A DNA stretch of 64,000 bases. Origin: an uncultured Roseobacter sp. (GTDB lineage: Bacteria > Pseudomonadota > Alphaproteobacteria > Rhodobacterales > Rhodobacteraceae). Below are positions 51,091 to 60,288 of this stretch, piece after piece. The stretch's first letter is position 1, and the number at the start of each line of letters is the position of its first letter. Position numbers and translations under genes: made by a program. The stretch spans positions 124,001 to 188,000 of the forward strand of contig NZ_CANKYM010000002.1 in the NCBI RefSeq assembly GCF_947488185.1, in the 5' to 3' direction. The notes beneath the pieces were generated by a model. It made no database searches and was not told the origin of the DNA. It worked only from the letters and a program-made list of their open reading frames with translations.

Positions 51091-51109
51091 ATTACTTGAT
51101 GTGCATCGC

Positions 51110-51832
51110 TTAAACGAAGAACTGTGCGCCATTTGCGGAAATGGTCGAGCCATTGATGAAACCCGCATCGTCCGAGGCAAGAAAAACAACGCAGCGCGCA
51201 ATTTCTTCAGGCTCGCCCAGCCGTCCGGCGGGAATTTGCCCGATGATGGACTCGCGCACTTTTTCCGGTACGGCCATGACCATTTCTGTCGCAATGTAGC
51301 CCGGGCAGATCGCATTGGCGGTGATGCCTGCGCGCGCTCCCTCTTGGGCCAGCGACTTCACGATGCCCAGATCACCGGCTTTGGTCGCGGCATAGTTCAC
51401 TTGCGCGAACTGGCCCTTCTGACCATTGATGGAGCTGATTACGATTACGCGGCCGAACTTGCGCTCGCGCATGCCGGGCCAGATCGGGTGCACTGTGTTG
51501 AACACGCCCGTCAGGTTGGTGTCGATGACCTCCTGCCACTGCTGCGGCGTCATCTTGTGGAATGGCGCGTCCCGGGTGATCCCGGCATTTGCCACGACGA
51601 CATCGATGGGCCCCAGGTCGGCTTCGACGCCCGCGATGCCGTCCTTGCACGCGTCATAGTCGGCCACGTTCCACTTGTAGGTTTTGATGCCTGTTTCATC
51701 GGTGAACTTGGCGGCTGCCTCGTCATTGCCCGCATAGGTGGCAGCAACCGTGTAACCGGCATCTTTCAGGGCATTGGAAATAGAAGCACCGATGCCTCGG
51801 CTGCCTCCAGTGACAAGTGCGACGCGGGACAT
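51110..51832 (-). CDS. phaB: Acetoacetyl-CoA reductase
   Basis: A 240-residue short-chain dehydrogenase that reduces acetoacetyl-CoA to 3-hydroxybutyryl-CoA with NADPH in polyhydroxybutyrate synthesis. Cofactor motif TGGSRGIGASI is at residue 8; the catalytic Ser lies in VIVISSINGQKGQF and the Tyr-x3-Lys in NYAATKAGD. PhaB-type sequence such as GYIATEMVMAVPEKV supports the assignment over FabG. AAGGAG precedes the ATG. phaA lies upstream on the same strand with a hairpin between them, so they may be separate transcripts. Confidence 0.95.
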   Translation of the reverse strand: MSRVALVTGGSRGIGASISNALKDAGYTVAATYAGNDEAAAKFTDETGIKTYKWNVADYDACKDGIAGVEADLGPIDVVVANAGITRDAPFHKMTPQQWQEVIDTNLTGVFNTVHPIWPGMRERKFGRVIVISSINGQKGQFAQVNYAATKAGDLGIVKSLAQEGARAGITANAICPGYIATEMVMAVPEKVRESIIGQIPAGRLGEPEEIARCVVFLASDDAGFINGSTISANGAQFFV

Positions 51833-51939
51833 GTGGGATTCTCCTTAATGTTTCTGATAATCTTGTTACGGATTGATTTCAGTCTGCGCAACAATATTGC
51901 GCAACTAAAGCCAGCAAACAGATGTCTTTGGGATGTTTA

Positions 51940-51961
51940 GGCGGCGCTATGCTGCGCCGCC
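51940..51961 (-). terminator. Hairpin after phaA, probable terminator or attenuator
   Basis: GGCGGCGC and its complement (51940-51947, 51954-51961) with a 6-base loop, 11 bp past the phaA stop. The bases after it in the phaA direction (TAAACAT) form no good T run, so it may only weaken read-through into phaB. Confidence 0.5.
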
Positions 51962-51971
51962 TTGATATGGA

Positions 51972-53147
51972 TCAGGGACGTTCGAGGCACATGGCAACGC
52001 CCATGCCGCCACCAATGCACAGGGTCGCGAGGCCTTTCTTGGCATCACGGCGTTTCATTTCGAACAGCAGTGTGTTCAGGATGCGCGCGCCGGACGCGCC
52101 GATCGGGTGGCCGATGGCTATTGCGCCGCCATTGACGTTCACCACGTCGGGGTTCCAGCCCATGTCCTTGTTAACGGCGCAGGCCTGCGCGGCGAAGGCT
52201 TCGTTGGCTTCGACCAGATCAAGGTCTTCGGCCTTCCAGCCCGCTTTTTCCAGCGCTTTCCGGCTGGCGAAGATCGGGCCCGCGCCCATGATCGCCGGGT
52301 CAAGACCAACGGTTGCATAGCTCGCAATGCGCGCCAGCGGCTTGATGCCGCGTTTTTCGGCTTCGTCCGCCGTCATCATCAACGCGGCCGCCGCGCCATC
52401 GTTCAGGCCAGAGGCATTTGCCGCCGTGACCGAGCCGTCCTTGGTGAACGCGGGGCGCAGTTTTTGCATGGCTTCCACCGTTGCGCCGTGGCGGATGTAT
52501 TCGTCCTGATCGACCACGGTATCGCCCTTGCGGCCCTTGACCGTGAAGGCCATGATCTCATCTGCAAACTTGCCGGCTTTTTGTGCTGCTTCGGCTTTGT
52601 TCTGCGATGCAACGGCGAATTCATCTTGCTGCTCGCGTCCTATTTGCCATTTTTCAGCAACGTTTTCAGCAGTTTGCCCCATGTGGTAGCCGTTGAAAGC
52701 ATCCCAGAGACCATCGCGGATCATCGTGTCGATGTACTTCATATCACCCATTTTGTGGCCAGCGCGCAGCGAGGCGGCGTGGGGCGACAATGTCATGTTT
52801 TCCTGACCGCCCGCGGCGACGATCGACGCATCACCCAACTGGATGTGCTGTGCTGCCAGGGCAACGGCGCGCAGACCCGAGCCACAGACCTGGTTGATGG
52901 TCCAAGCCGCACTTTCCTGCGGTAGGCCGGCATTGATATGCGCTTGTCGCGCCGGGTTCTGGCCCTGAGCCGCGGTCAGCACCTGCCCCAGAATGGTTTC
53001 GGAAACTTCGGAAGCATCGACGCCTGCTCGTGCCACGACTTCTTTCAAAACTGCGGCACCAAGATCATGGGCGGGCGTGGTTGCGAAAGATCCGCCAAAA
53101 CTGCCAACGGCGGTGCGTGCTGCGGATGCGATAACGACATTCGTCAT
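51972..53147 (-). CDS. phaA: Acetyl-CoA acetyltransferase (beta-ketothiolase)
   Basis: A 391-residue thiolase that condenses two acetyl-CoA to acetoacetyl-CoA, the first step to PHB. Cys88 in [14 protein letters not shown] is the acyl nucleophile; the other conserved motifs are [21 protein letters not shown] (His) and [11 protein letters not shown] (second Cys). Length and full motif set are typical for biosynthetic thiolases. phaB follows 139 bp downstream on the same strand; PHB synthase phaC is not in this window. Confidence 0.96.
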   Translation of the reverse strand: MTNVVIASAARTAVGSFGGSFATTPAHDLGAAVLKEVVARAGVDASEVSETILGQVLTAAQGQNPARQAHINAGLPQESAAWTINQVCGSGLRAVALAAQHIQLGDASIVAAGGQENMTLSPHAASLRAGHKMGDMKYIDTMIRDGLWDAFNGYHMGQTAENVAEKWQIGREQQDEFAVASQNKAEAAQKAGKFADEIMAFTVKGRKGDTVVDQDEYIRHGATVEAMQKLRPAFTKDGSVTAANASGLNDGAAAALMMTADEAEKRGIKPLARIASYATVGLDPAIMGAGPIFASRKALEKAGWKAEDLDLVEANEAFAAQACAVNKDMGWNPDVVNVNGGAIAIGHPIGASGARILNTLLFEMKRRDAKKGLATLCIGGGMGVAMCLERP

Positions 53148-53312
53148 ATGGATTGGTCCTTTGCCAGTTCTGGAAAAGGGGCGTTCTCGCCGGGCGCTGG
53201 TTTCAAGGGCCCTGACCCCTCACCTTCAATGGTTTGGTCCATAGCCTATTCACGTCAGGGCAGCAACCAAATGGCATGTTGCAACCGGCTTACCGTCTAT
53301 AGGGCGTTTGCC

Positions 53313-54155
53313 TTAGATTGCTTTTTGTTTTTCTATGCCGCGCAGCCAATGTGGACGTGTTGACGCGGCTGCAAAGTAATAGCCTTGCAGGCAGTCCACG
53401 CCGAGATGAATGAGCGTTTCTGCGTCTTCCTTGTTTTCCACGAATTCAGCCACTGTCAGCATGTCAAAATGACGCGCGATGGATACAAGGGCAGCCGTAA
53501 GGGCCTGATTATCGGGGTCTGATGCAATCCCCTGAACGAATTGACCGTCAATTTTCAAAATGTCGAAGTAGAAATCCTTGAAGTAGCGCAGCGCAGTGTA
53601 GCCTGCGCCAAAGTCATCCATCGCAAAGCTGATCCCTTCGATCTGCAAACGGTCCATGAAATCAACAACCAATTCAGGGACCAGCATAGCGGAGCTTTCC
53701 GTGATCTCTAGAATCAATCGCTCGGCGATCATTGTATTGCGGGTTAACCATCGATCCAGCGTGCGGTTCCATTGGCGATACCCGATGGAGCGCGCAGACA
53801 TATTGACTGATAGTCTCAATCCCGGGTTGTCGTTTAGGGCGCGCAGCCCCAACCCCAAAGCCAGGGTGTCGAGTTGGCGACCAAGTTCTGTATTCTCGAT
53901 CGTTTCCATGAAGTCACTGGCAGGAATAACACGACCCGTTGAATCCAAAACGCGGATCAACCCTTCGTAGAAAGCCACCTTGTCAGGGGCCCGTGACTGC
54001 ATCACGGGTTGGAAGGCCAGCAGTACCTGTTTGTGCTTGATTGCTTCAGCGACCATATCCACAGTGCTTTTGTCGCGCTGTGAAAGGGCGAACTGCAGTG
54101 GGTTTTCCGCACCGGGCGGAACATCCGCAAATCGTTTCTTTCTGGGGCCTGCCAT
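53313..54155 (-). CDS. EAL-domain cyclic di-GMP phosphodiesterase
   Basis: A 280-residue stand-alone EAL protein without GGDEF or membrane segments. The conserved positions are present: EGLIRV (EAL motif, E retained), SVNMSARS, EITESSAM, MDDFGAGYTALRYF, LKIDGQFVQ, AEFVENKEDAE and LGVDCLQGYYFA, so catalytic metal binding looks intact. It should hydrolyse c-di-GMP in the cytoplasm. GAGG lies 5 bases before the ATG at 54155; a GTG at 54185 would add ten residues. The input that controls it is unknown. It lies between phaA and tag. Confidence 0.92.
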   Translation of the reverse strand: MAGPRKKRFADVPPGAENPLQFALSQRDKSTVDMVAEAIKHKQVLLAFQPVMQSRAPDKVAFYEGLIRVLDSTGRVIPASDFMETIENTELGRQLDTLALGLGLRALNDNPGLRLSVNMSARSIGYRQWNRTLDRWLTRNTMIAERLILEITESSAMLVPELVVDFMDRLQIEGISFAMDDFGAGYTALRYFKDFYFDILKIDGQFVQGIASDPDNQALTAALVSIARHFDMLTVAEFVENKEDAETLIHLGVDCLQGYYFAAASTRPHWLRGIEKQKAI

Positions 54156-54288
54156 TGTGTCCTCGCGCTGAGCAGCTTTAGCCACCTTGCAGTCCTAGAT
54201 GCTAAAATCGGGTAAATATTCTTATTTTGTTCTAATTTGATTCATGCTTTAATCGACTGAAAACTAACATAAACAAAGGGAAAACTGC

Positions 54289-54867
54289 ATGGAGCGATGT
54301 GGCTGGGCGGGGCCAGATGAAATCTATCTCGGATACCATGATACGGACTGGGGTGTGCCCGAATATGACAGCCGGGCGCTGTGGGAAAAACTGGTTCTGG
54401 ATGGATTTCAAGCCGGATTGAGCTGGCTTACCATTCTGAAAAAGCGGGAAAATTTTCGCACCGCATTTGCGGGGTTCAAACCCGATGTGATTGCCGATTG
54501 GGGGGAGGCCGAGATCGAAAAGCTACTCGTGGATCCGGGCATTATCCGCCATCGGGGCAAGATCGAGGCCACGATCAGCAATGCCCGTGTCTGGCAGGAG
54601 ATCGAAGCGTGCGAGGGGTTCGACAGATTTTTATGGAAATATGTGGATGGCGCGCCGCTGCAGAACCAGTGGCGGACACTGGACGAGGTCCCGGCCTTCA
54701 CGCCGCTTTCCACGCAAATCTCCAAGGACCTCAAGAAGGCGGGCTTTCGATTCTGCGGGCCGACAATCGTTTACGCCTTCATGCAGGCGGTCGGTATGGT
54801 CAATGATCATCTGGTGACCTGCCCGCGTCACAGGTCTGTTGCGGATATGGCAGCAAAGGGGCGTTGA
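54289..54867 (+). CDS. tag: DNA-3-methyladenine glycosylase I
   Basis: A 192-residue Tag enzyme that excises 3-methyladenine from DNA. It begins MERCGWAG and has DTDWGVPEYDSRALWEKLVLDGFQAGLSW, the region lining the base pocket. The zinc snap is complete: Cys4 and His17 near the N-terminus, and His and Cys of DHLVTCPRH near the C-terminus. AAAGGGAA lies before the ATG. The upstream 133-bp gap to the EAL gene is AT-rich and probably contains its promoter. Confidence 0.96.
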   Translation: MERCGWAGPDEIYLGYHDTDWGVPEYDSRALWEKLVLDGFQAGLSWLTILKKRENFRTAFAGFKPDVIADWGEAEIEKLLVDPGIIRHRGKIEATISNARVWQEIEACEGFDRFLWKYVDGAPLQNQWRTLDEVPAFTPLSTQISKDLKKAGFRFCGPTIVYAFMQAVGMVNDHLVTCPRHRSVADMAAKGR

Positions 54868-54998
54868 CTCTGTCCTTTTGCGCAGTATAAGCGCGGCTTC
54901 ATTGGTGTTGGCGGCCCCCGCAAGGGACAGCCTGTCAGGCGAAAGCCAGAGGACAACGCCCTTCACGTCCGCAAGGGCCACATAGAAGGAGATCAGCC

Positions 54999-55619
54999 GT
55001 GACAAAACGCACGTCTGCCAAGTACAAAATCGACCGCCGCATGGGCGAAAACATCTGGGGTCGTCCGAAATCCCCGGTGAATCGCCGCGAATATGGCCCC
55101 GGCCAGCACGGTCAGCGCCGCAAGGGCAAACTCAGCGACTTCGGCATCCAGCTGCGCGCCAAGCAGAAGCTCAAGGGCTACTACGGCGACCTGACCGAAA
55201 AGCAGTTCCGTCGCATCTACGCCGAAGCCGAGCGTGTCAAAGGCGACACTGGTGAAAACCTGATCGGTCTGCTGGAGCGTCGTCTGGACGCCGTTGTCTA
55301 CCGTTCCAAGTTCGTTGCAACTGTTTTCGCAGCGCGCCAGTTCGTGAACCACGGCCACGTGAAAGTGAATGGCAAGAAGGTCAACATCCCGTCCTACCGC
55401 GTGCAGGAAGGTGACGTGATCGAAGTGCGTGACCGCTCCAAGCAAATCGCCGTCGTGCTCGAAGCGACACAATTGCCCGAGCGTGACGTGCCGGACTACA
55501 TTGAGGCCGACCACTCCAAGATGACCGCGAAATTCGTGCGCACACCAGCCTTGGGCGATGTGCCTTACCCGGTGATGATGGAACCGAACCTCGTCGTCGA
55601 ATTCTACGCGAAAAACTAA
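54999..55619 (+). CDS. rpsD: 30S ribosomal protein S4
   Basis: A 206-residue primary-binding ribosomal protein. The N-terminal globular part ([22 protein letters not shown]) and the S4 RNA-binding domain ([38 protein letters not shown]) are both complete, without the N-terminal zinc cysteines of some homologues. It stands alone rather than within an rpsK-rpoA operon, as is usual in alphaproteobacteria. AGGAG is at about 10 bases before the ATG and a strong terminator follows the stop. Confidence 0.97.
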   Translation: MTKRTSAKYKIDRRMGENIWGRPKSPVNRREYGPGQHGQRRKGKLSDFGIQLRAKQKLKGYYGDLTEKQFRRIYAEAERVKGDTGENLIGLLERRLDAVVYRSKFVATVFAARQFVNHGHVKVNGKKVNIPSYRVQEGDVIEVRDRSKQIAVVLEATQLPERDVPDYIEADHSKMTAKFVRTPALGDVPYPVMMEPNLVVEFYAKN

Positions 55620-55642
55620 AGTTTGTCAGAAGATTACGGAAT

Positions 55643-55671
55643 GCCGCGTCGTGTTTTCGGCGCGGCTTTTT
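55643..55671 (+). terminator. rpsD rho-independent terminator
   Basis: A 9-bp stem (GCCGCGTCG / CGGCGCGGC, one G-U pair) with loop TGTTTT followed by TTTTT, 24 bp after the rpsD stop. Confidence 0.92.
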
Positions 55672-55675
55672 CGTT

Positions 55676-56296
55676 TCAGATCGCCCGCGCCACAATGCCG
55701 AAACTCGTCCTCGAGGGCGGGCCGGATGGGAAGGTATATTGTGCTTCCACCGAGAAGCCTGCCTTCTGCAGAAGCTCTGCCATCTCCTGAGGGCGAAAGG
55801 TCCGATGGCGCCACTGCAGCCAGATGATTGCATTGCACCAATGCGGCTTGGACACGGACATCCATAAGTGCGCGCCGGGACGTGCCATGCTCCGCATCGC
55901 TTTCAGCGCGGCGAGCGGGTCGTCAAAATGTTCAATTACATGAGCGGCCAGCAATACATCGAACGGACCCAACCCGCCTTCTTCCAGACCTGCATCACAG
56001 ATTTCCGCTCTGACGCCACGGCGCATCAGAGCGTCTTTTGCGACGTCCAGCATTGCCAGAGAAGGATCAAGCAGCACCAGACGGTCAGGCGTGCCGTAAA
56101 TAACCGTCCAGGCCTCTGCCATGGCACCGGTCCCTGTGCCAATATCGATAACTTCAATACTGGAGGACATATCCGGCTTCTGATCGGATAAAAAACCAAG
56201 GTACCCGTCATAATAGCCGAGAACACGCATCTTGTCGGACCACTTGGGCGCAGCCGTTTGGTAGCGGTCTTCCAGGTCAGAACGAGTATGAGACAT
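55676..56296 (-). CDS. Class I SAM-dependent methyltransferase
   Basis: A 206-residue methyltransferase: SAM motif VIDIGTGTGAMAEAW near residue 49, LVLLDPSLAMLDVAKDAL, then LLAAHVIEHFDDPLAALKAMRSMARPG, the UbiE/Methyltransf_11 pattern. It acts probably on a small molecule or lipid; the substrate is not evident. The ATG at 56296 (MSHTRSDLEDRYQTAAPKW) starts the conserved part, and the long in-frame extension to 56590 is non-coding. It lies convergent to rpsD with the terminator between, and divergent from the VPLPA-CTERM gene. Confidence 0.87.
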   Translation of the reverse strand: MSHTRSDLEDRYQTAAPKWSDKMRVLGYYDGYLGFLSDQKPDMSSSIEVIDIGTGTGAMAEAWTVIYGTPDRLVLLDPSLAMLDVAKDALMRRGVRAEICDAGLEEGGLGPFDVLLAAHVIEHFDDPLAALKAMRSMARPGAHLWMSVSKPHWCNAIIWLQWRHRTFRPQEMAELLQKAGFSVEAQYTFPSGPPSRTSFGIVARAI

Positions 56297-56517
56297 GCCG
56301 CGATGCTTGCACAGGGTGTGCGGTCCCGCAAGCACGCCACATTGCTTTGGATTTCTTAAAGTACCCAGAGCGATTTTAAACCCGGATTTTGCCAAAACAC
56401 TCGGCAAACAACGTAGCGTTGGAAACAGTTTGTTCGGCGGAAATCCGCTTGACTTGGCGTGACGTGAATCATATCCAAATTTTAGAAAAGTTGGGTAAAA
56501 TTGGTTTGGAGTGAGTA

Positions 56518-57249
56518 ATGAGCTTTTTGAAGACAACCTGCGCGGTTGCCGCGACTTTGGCCTGCACAGCTGGTGCCCATGCCGCCACAATCACAGTTTC
56601 CACATTCGACGCCGGTAGCTACAACAGTTCTTTCGGCGCGGGGGGTAACGTGGGTGAGGATTTCGAAACCCTCGGCAACACAATGAGTGAAGGTGAAGTT
56701 GGAGCTTCGCTCTCCACTGCAGTCGGCACCTTTGAAAGCCTCGGTGGCGAAGGGTCCGGCGGGTCTGTAATTGGCGACGGGACAGAGTTGGCGCTGCGGG
56801 ATGGCAGCGTTTATGGTCGGACGAACACCGTGCCACAGGGCGGCACATGGTTTCTGGACAGCAACGACACATGGGGCATGAAATGGACTGTCGATATTGG
56901 CGGTCTGTTCGACAAGCTTTCCTTCGTGCTCAACGATGGCAGTGACCAAGGTGCGTTCCTGCGTATTACCGCGGGCGGCGACTCCAAAGAGCTGCGGACC
57001 GGCGGGAAACTTCCAAATGGAAACGCGCGCACGGTTGTGATCGATTTTGGGCAGAACGTATCGACTGCTGAAATCATTCTCGGCAACTACACCACTTCCG
57101 GCGGTGAACGCTTCAAGTTGAATGACGGCTTCTCTATCGATGGCATTGACGTGGCTGCTGTTCCGTTGCCAGCCTCTGTTCTGCTGCTCGGTGCTGCCAT
57201 GGGCGGCCTCGGCTGGGCAGGTCGTCGCAAGACATCGCGCAAAGCCTGA
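56518..57249 (+). CDS. VPLPA-CTERM sorting-domain exported protein
   Basis: A 243-residue secreted protein. Signal peptide MSFLKTTCAVAATLACTAGAHA is followed by a Gly/Ser/Thr-rich beta domain of about 190 residues (FGAGGNVGEDFETLGNTMSEG). The C-terminus has the sorting signal VPLPASVLLLGAAMGGLGWAGRRK: VPLPA motif, membrane helix and basic tail. Such signals are recognised by exosortase-type transpeptidases and the proteins are thought to reach the surface or the exopolysaccharide matrix. No exosortase gene is in the window. A strong terminator follows. The function of the domain is unknown. Confidence 0.88.
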   Translation: MSFLKTTCAVAATLACTAGAHAATITVSTFDAGSYNSSFGAGGNVGEDFETLGNTMSEGEVGASLSTAVGTFESLGGEGSGGSVIGDGTELALRDGSVYGRTNTVPQGGTWFLDSNDTWGMKWTVDIGGLFDKLSFVLNDGSDQGAFLRITAGGDSKELRTGGKLPNGNARTVVIDFGQNVSTAEIILGNYTTSGGERFKLNDGFSIDGIDVAAVPLPASVLLLGAAMGGLGWAGRRKTSRKA

Positions 57250-57295
57250 TCAGACACATCATTTGGCGCCTTCAGCTGCCTTTGGATCAAGCGAC

Positions 57296-57328
57296 AACCG
57301 CCCGACACCGTCGGGCGGTTTCTTTTTG
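57296..57328 (+). terminator. Rho-independent terminator after the VPLPA-CTERM gene
   Basis: An 11-bp perfect stem (AACCGCCCGAC / GTCGGGCGGTT) with loop ACC, then TCTTTTTGT. It ends the VPLPA-CTERM transcript about 50 bp after the stop. Confidence 0.92.
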
Positions 57329-57488
57329 TGTTGGGACCATGGCCGCAAGTTCCCGCGCTCCCACGCATTGAGGTGTTGGGCCCCCGTTCCTGATATCCAA
57401 AACCGGCTAGTAGCGTGTTCGCAGCGTGAGTTGGTGGTGGCAGTCTGCGCGGCACCTCGCTAAGGTCCGCCGGACAGGAGAAGACCCG

Positions 57489-58574
57489 ATGACGACAGCA
57501 ATTCGGCCGCAACCCGGTATCATGGATATTGCCCTTTACCAGGGCGGCGCATCCAAGATCGAAGGTCAGGCCAGTCCGCTCAAGTTGAGCTCGAATGAGA
57601 ACCCGTTTGGTGCCAGTCCCAAAGCCATGGCCGCAGTGACTGAAGCGGCGATGGGTCTGCATCGCTATCCTTCAACTGATCACAAGCCGCTACGCGAAGC
57701 GATTGGCAGGGTACATGGGTTGTCGGCAGATCGGATCATCTGTGGCGTGGGCTCGGATGAAATCCTGACGCTGCTCGCCATGGCCTTTGCCGGGCCGGGC
57801 GACGAGGTGCTTTATACGGAGCATGGGTTTTCGCTCTATCGCATCTTTGCGCTTTCGGCCGGGGCAACGCCCGTTGTGGCCCCCGAAACAGACCGCTGCG
57901 TCGATGTGGATGCGCTGATTGCGAAGATCACACAAGCGACACGCCTGATCTACATAGCGAACCCGGCAAATCCCACGGGTACGGCGCTGGATATGGCAGA
58001 GCTCACCCGACTGGCAGACGCGGTGCCTGATAGCTGCCTGCTGGTTCTGGATGGTGCCTACGCGGAATTCTTCAACGGCTATGATGGGGGCGCCTCTCTG
58101 GTCACAGCACGCGACAATGTGGTGATGACCCGCACGTTCTCCAAGCTCTATGGGCTCGGGGGGCTGCGCGTCGGTTGGGGCTATGCATCTCGGGACATCA
58201 TCGATGTGCTCAACCGTATCCGCGGGCCCTTCAACATGTCGAGCGTCGCGCTATCCGGGGCGGAGGCGGCGGTAAACGACCGGCAATTCGTGGCGACCTG
58301 CCTGCAAGAGAACGCGGAACAGCGCGCCCGGTTAATCGGCGGGTTGCGCCAGCTTGGTATCGCTTGCGATGACAGTCAGGCCAACTTCGTGATGGCACGC
58401 TTTGCCGATGAGGCCGAAGCGCTCGCCGCGGATGCACACCTGAAATCGGCAGGCATTCTCGTGCGCCTTGTGAAAGGTTACGGCTTTCCCGAGGCGCTGC
58501 GGATCACCGTGGGCCGGGCCGAAGACGTAACGCGTGTGCTCGACGCGCTGGCCAGCTTCAAGGGGGCGGCATGA
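57489..58574 (+). CDS. hisC: Histidinol-phosphate aminotransferase
   Basis: A 361-residue PLP enzyme of aminotransferase class I/II. Motifs: LSSNENPFGASP (about 36), the pyridoxal segment ANPANPTGTALD and the PLP-lysine region TRTFSKLYGLGGLRVGWG. It moves an amino group between glutamate and imidazole-acetol phosphate in histidine synthesis, but HisC proteins next to a prephenate dehydrogenase gene often also serve as aromatic aminotransferases. AGGAG precedes the ATG by 8 bases. Its stop overlaps the tyrC start (ATGA). Confidence 0.93.
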   Translation: MTTAIRPQPGIMDIALYQGGASKIEGQASPLKLSSNENPFGASPKAMAAVTEAAMGLHRYPSTDHKPLREAIGRVHGLSADRIICGVGSDEILTLLAMAFAGPGDEVLYTEHGFSLYRIFALSAGATPVVAPETDRCVDVDALIAKITQATRLIYIANPANPTGTALDMAELTRLADAVPDSCLLVLDGAYAEFFNGYDGGASLVTARDNVVMTRTFSKLYGLGGLRVGWGYASRDIIDVLNRIRGPFNMSSVALSGAEAAVNDRQFVATCLQENAEQRARLIGGLRQLGIACDDSQANFVMARFADEAEALAADAHLKSAGILVRLVKGYGFPEALRITVGRAEDVTRVLDALASFKGAA

Positions 58575-59491
58575 GCGTGATTTATGATCGGGTGGCCCTT
58601 ATCGGGCTGGGGTTGATTGCCTCGTCGATGTTCTGGGCAATGAAACGCGGCGGCCTTGCAGGTGAGGTGACGGGATATGCCCGCAGCGTTGAGACCCGCG
58701 ACACCGCTCGCCGTATCGGATTGTGTGACCGCGTGTGTGACAGTGCCGCCGAGGCTGTGGAGGGCGCCGATCTCGTTATTCTTTGTGTGCCAGTCGGTGT
58801 CATGGGTGCGATTGCAGCGGAGATCGCGGGTAGTCTGAAACCCGGCGCGACCGTGACGGATGTCGGTTCCGTCAAGCGGGATGTGATCGAAAATGTCGCG
58901 CCACACCTGCCGGACACCGTTCATTTCATCCCCGGCCATCCGCTTGCCGGAACCGAGCATTCGGGTCCGGAATCCGGTTTCGCGGAGCTTTTTGACAACC
59001 GCTGGTGCTTGCTGGTGCCGGTGCCGGGCTCAGACCCGGCGGCCGTTGCGCGATTGCGCGCGCTCTGGGAAGGCTTGGGCAGCAACGTCGAAGAGATGGA
59101 GGCGGAGCACCACGATCTGGTGCTTGCCGTGACCAGTCACGCGCCCCACTTGATTGCCTACACGATGGTGGGCGTGGCGGACGACCTGCGCCGCGTGACC
59201 GATAGCGAGGTCATCCAGTATTCCGCCGCTGGATTTCGCGACTTTACCCGCATCGCCGCCAGTGACCCGACCATGTGGCGCGATGTATTCCTGACCAACA
59301 AGGATGCTACGCTGGAAATTCTGGGGCGCTTTACGGAGGAGTTATTCGCGCTGCAGCGCGCCATTCGCACCGGCGATGGCGATCATCTGCACGATTACTT
59401 TACCCGCACACGTGCGATCCGCAGGGGCATCATCGAGGCGGGGCAGGACACGGACGCGCCCGATTTCGGACGGGCAAAGAAATCCTCGTGA
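58571..59491 (+). CDS. tyrC: Prephenate/arogenate dehydrogenase
   Basis: A 306-residue NAD(P)-dependent enzyme of tyrosine synthesis. The Rossmann motif GLGLIASSMFWAMKRGG starts at residue 12; VTDVGSVKRDVI and the family signature HFIPGHPLAGTEHSGPESG follow; the C-terminal helical part ends with residues 240-306 and forms the dimer interface. It oxidatively decarboxylates prephenate or arogenate. It overlaps hisC at its start and the extensin-family gene at its end (GTGA), so all three are one transcript. Confidence 0.94.
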   Translation: MSVIYDRVALIGLGLIASSMFWAMKRGGLAGEVTGYARSVETRDTARRIGLCDRVCDSAAEAVEGADLVILCVPVGVMGAIAAEIAGSLKPGATVTDVGSVKRDVIENVAPHLPDTVHFIPGHPLAGTEHSGPESGFAELFDNRWCLLVPVPGSDPAAVARLRALWEGLGSNVEEMEAEHHDLVLAVTSHAPHLIAYTMVGVADDLRRVTDSEVIQYSAAGFRDFTRIAASDPTMWRDVFLTNKDATLEILGRFTEELFALQRAIRTGDGDHLHDYFTRTRAIRRGIIEAGQDTDAPDFGRAKKSS

Positions 59492-60288
59492 GAGCCTGGG
59501 CGCTTCTGTTCATGGTCATAGCCGGTGTTGCGCTTGCTGAGGTGCCCGATACCTCCAAACGGCCTGTGGGCCGCCCAGGGTCAACTGCGGGCGGGGCGTT
59601 GCCCGTCACTTTGGACGTATCCGGTGCTATCGCTGCCCCGGTTCGCTCTGCAGAGGCGCAAGCAGTAGTGGTGCGGGGTGACGCGCCCAGAACGTCGCTC
59701 AGGCCCCAGAAACGCACTCGTGCTGTCCGTAGACTCATACGTCAGCAGCAAAAACTGCGGGCAAAAGGTGCAGTATGTGGCGATCCCGACATTCAGGGCG
59801 ACGTTATCGGTCGCGTGCCGGGCAGGATTTCCGGCTGTGGCGTGGCACAGGCCGTGCGGGTGAAATCGGTGTCGGATGTGACGCTCAGCCAGCGCGCGAT
59901 CATGGATTGTGGCACGGCGCAGGCGTTGAAAACGTGGATCGAAGGGTCGGTGAAACCCACGCTTCGCAAATCCGGTGGTGGGGTCACGGGGATACGCGTG
60001 GCGGCGCATTACGCCTGCCGGACACGGAACAACAAGAAAGGCGCGCGGATTTCCGAGCACGGCAAGGGACGCGCCATCGATATCTCGGGGTTCCGGCTGC
60101 GGGATGGTACCACTATTTCTGTGCTCAAGGGCTGGACCGCGCGGGACACCAGTCAGGCCCTGCGCAGGATGCACCGCGATGCCTGCGGCCCGTTCGGGAC
60201 GGTTCTGGGGCCGAATGCGGATAGTTTCCACCGCGATCACTTCCATTTCGACACGGCTCGATATCGCAGCGGCATGTACTGCCGCTAA
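59488..60288 (+). CDS. Extensin-like (PF06904) secreted protein
   Basis: A 266-residue secreted protein with a signal peptide (MRAWALLFMVIAGVALAEV), a low-complexity basic linker to about residue 95, and a C-terminal extensin-like domain with conserved cysteines and histidines: CGVAQAVRV, SEHGKGRAIDISGFRL and FHRDHFHFDTARY. The His/Asp pattern recalls D-Ala-D-Ala peptidase/LAS folds, so a cell-wall hydrolase is plausible but unproven. GTG starts it and overlaps the tyrC stop. It is convergent with the DUF2125 gene, 4-bp overlap. Confidence 0.88.
   Translation: MRAWALLFMVIAGVALAEVPDTSKRPVGRPGSTAGGALPVTLDVSGAIAAPVRSAEAQAVVVRGDAPRTSLRPQKRTRAVRRLIRQQQKLRAKGAVCGDPDIQGDVIGRVPGRISGCGVAQAVRVKSVSDVTLSQRAIMDCGTAQALKTWIEGSVKPTLRKSGGGVTGIRVAAHYACRTRNNKKGARISEHGKGRAIDISGFRLRDGTTISVLKGWTARDTSQALRRMHRDACGPFGTVLGPNADSFHRDHFHFDTARYRSGMYCR

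Noticed and set aside
54868-54998. Possible regulatory leader upstream of rpsD
   Set aside because: The 131-bp gap shows no clear pseudoknot or conserved S4-binding structure that I can support.
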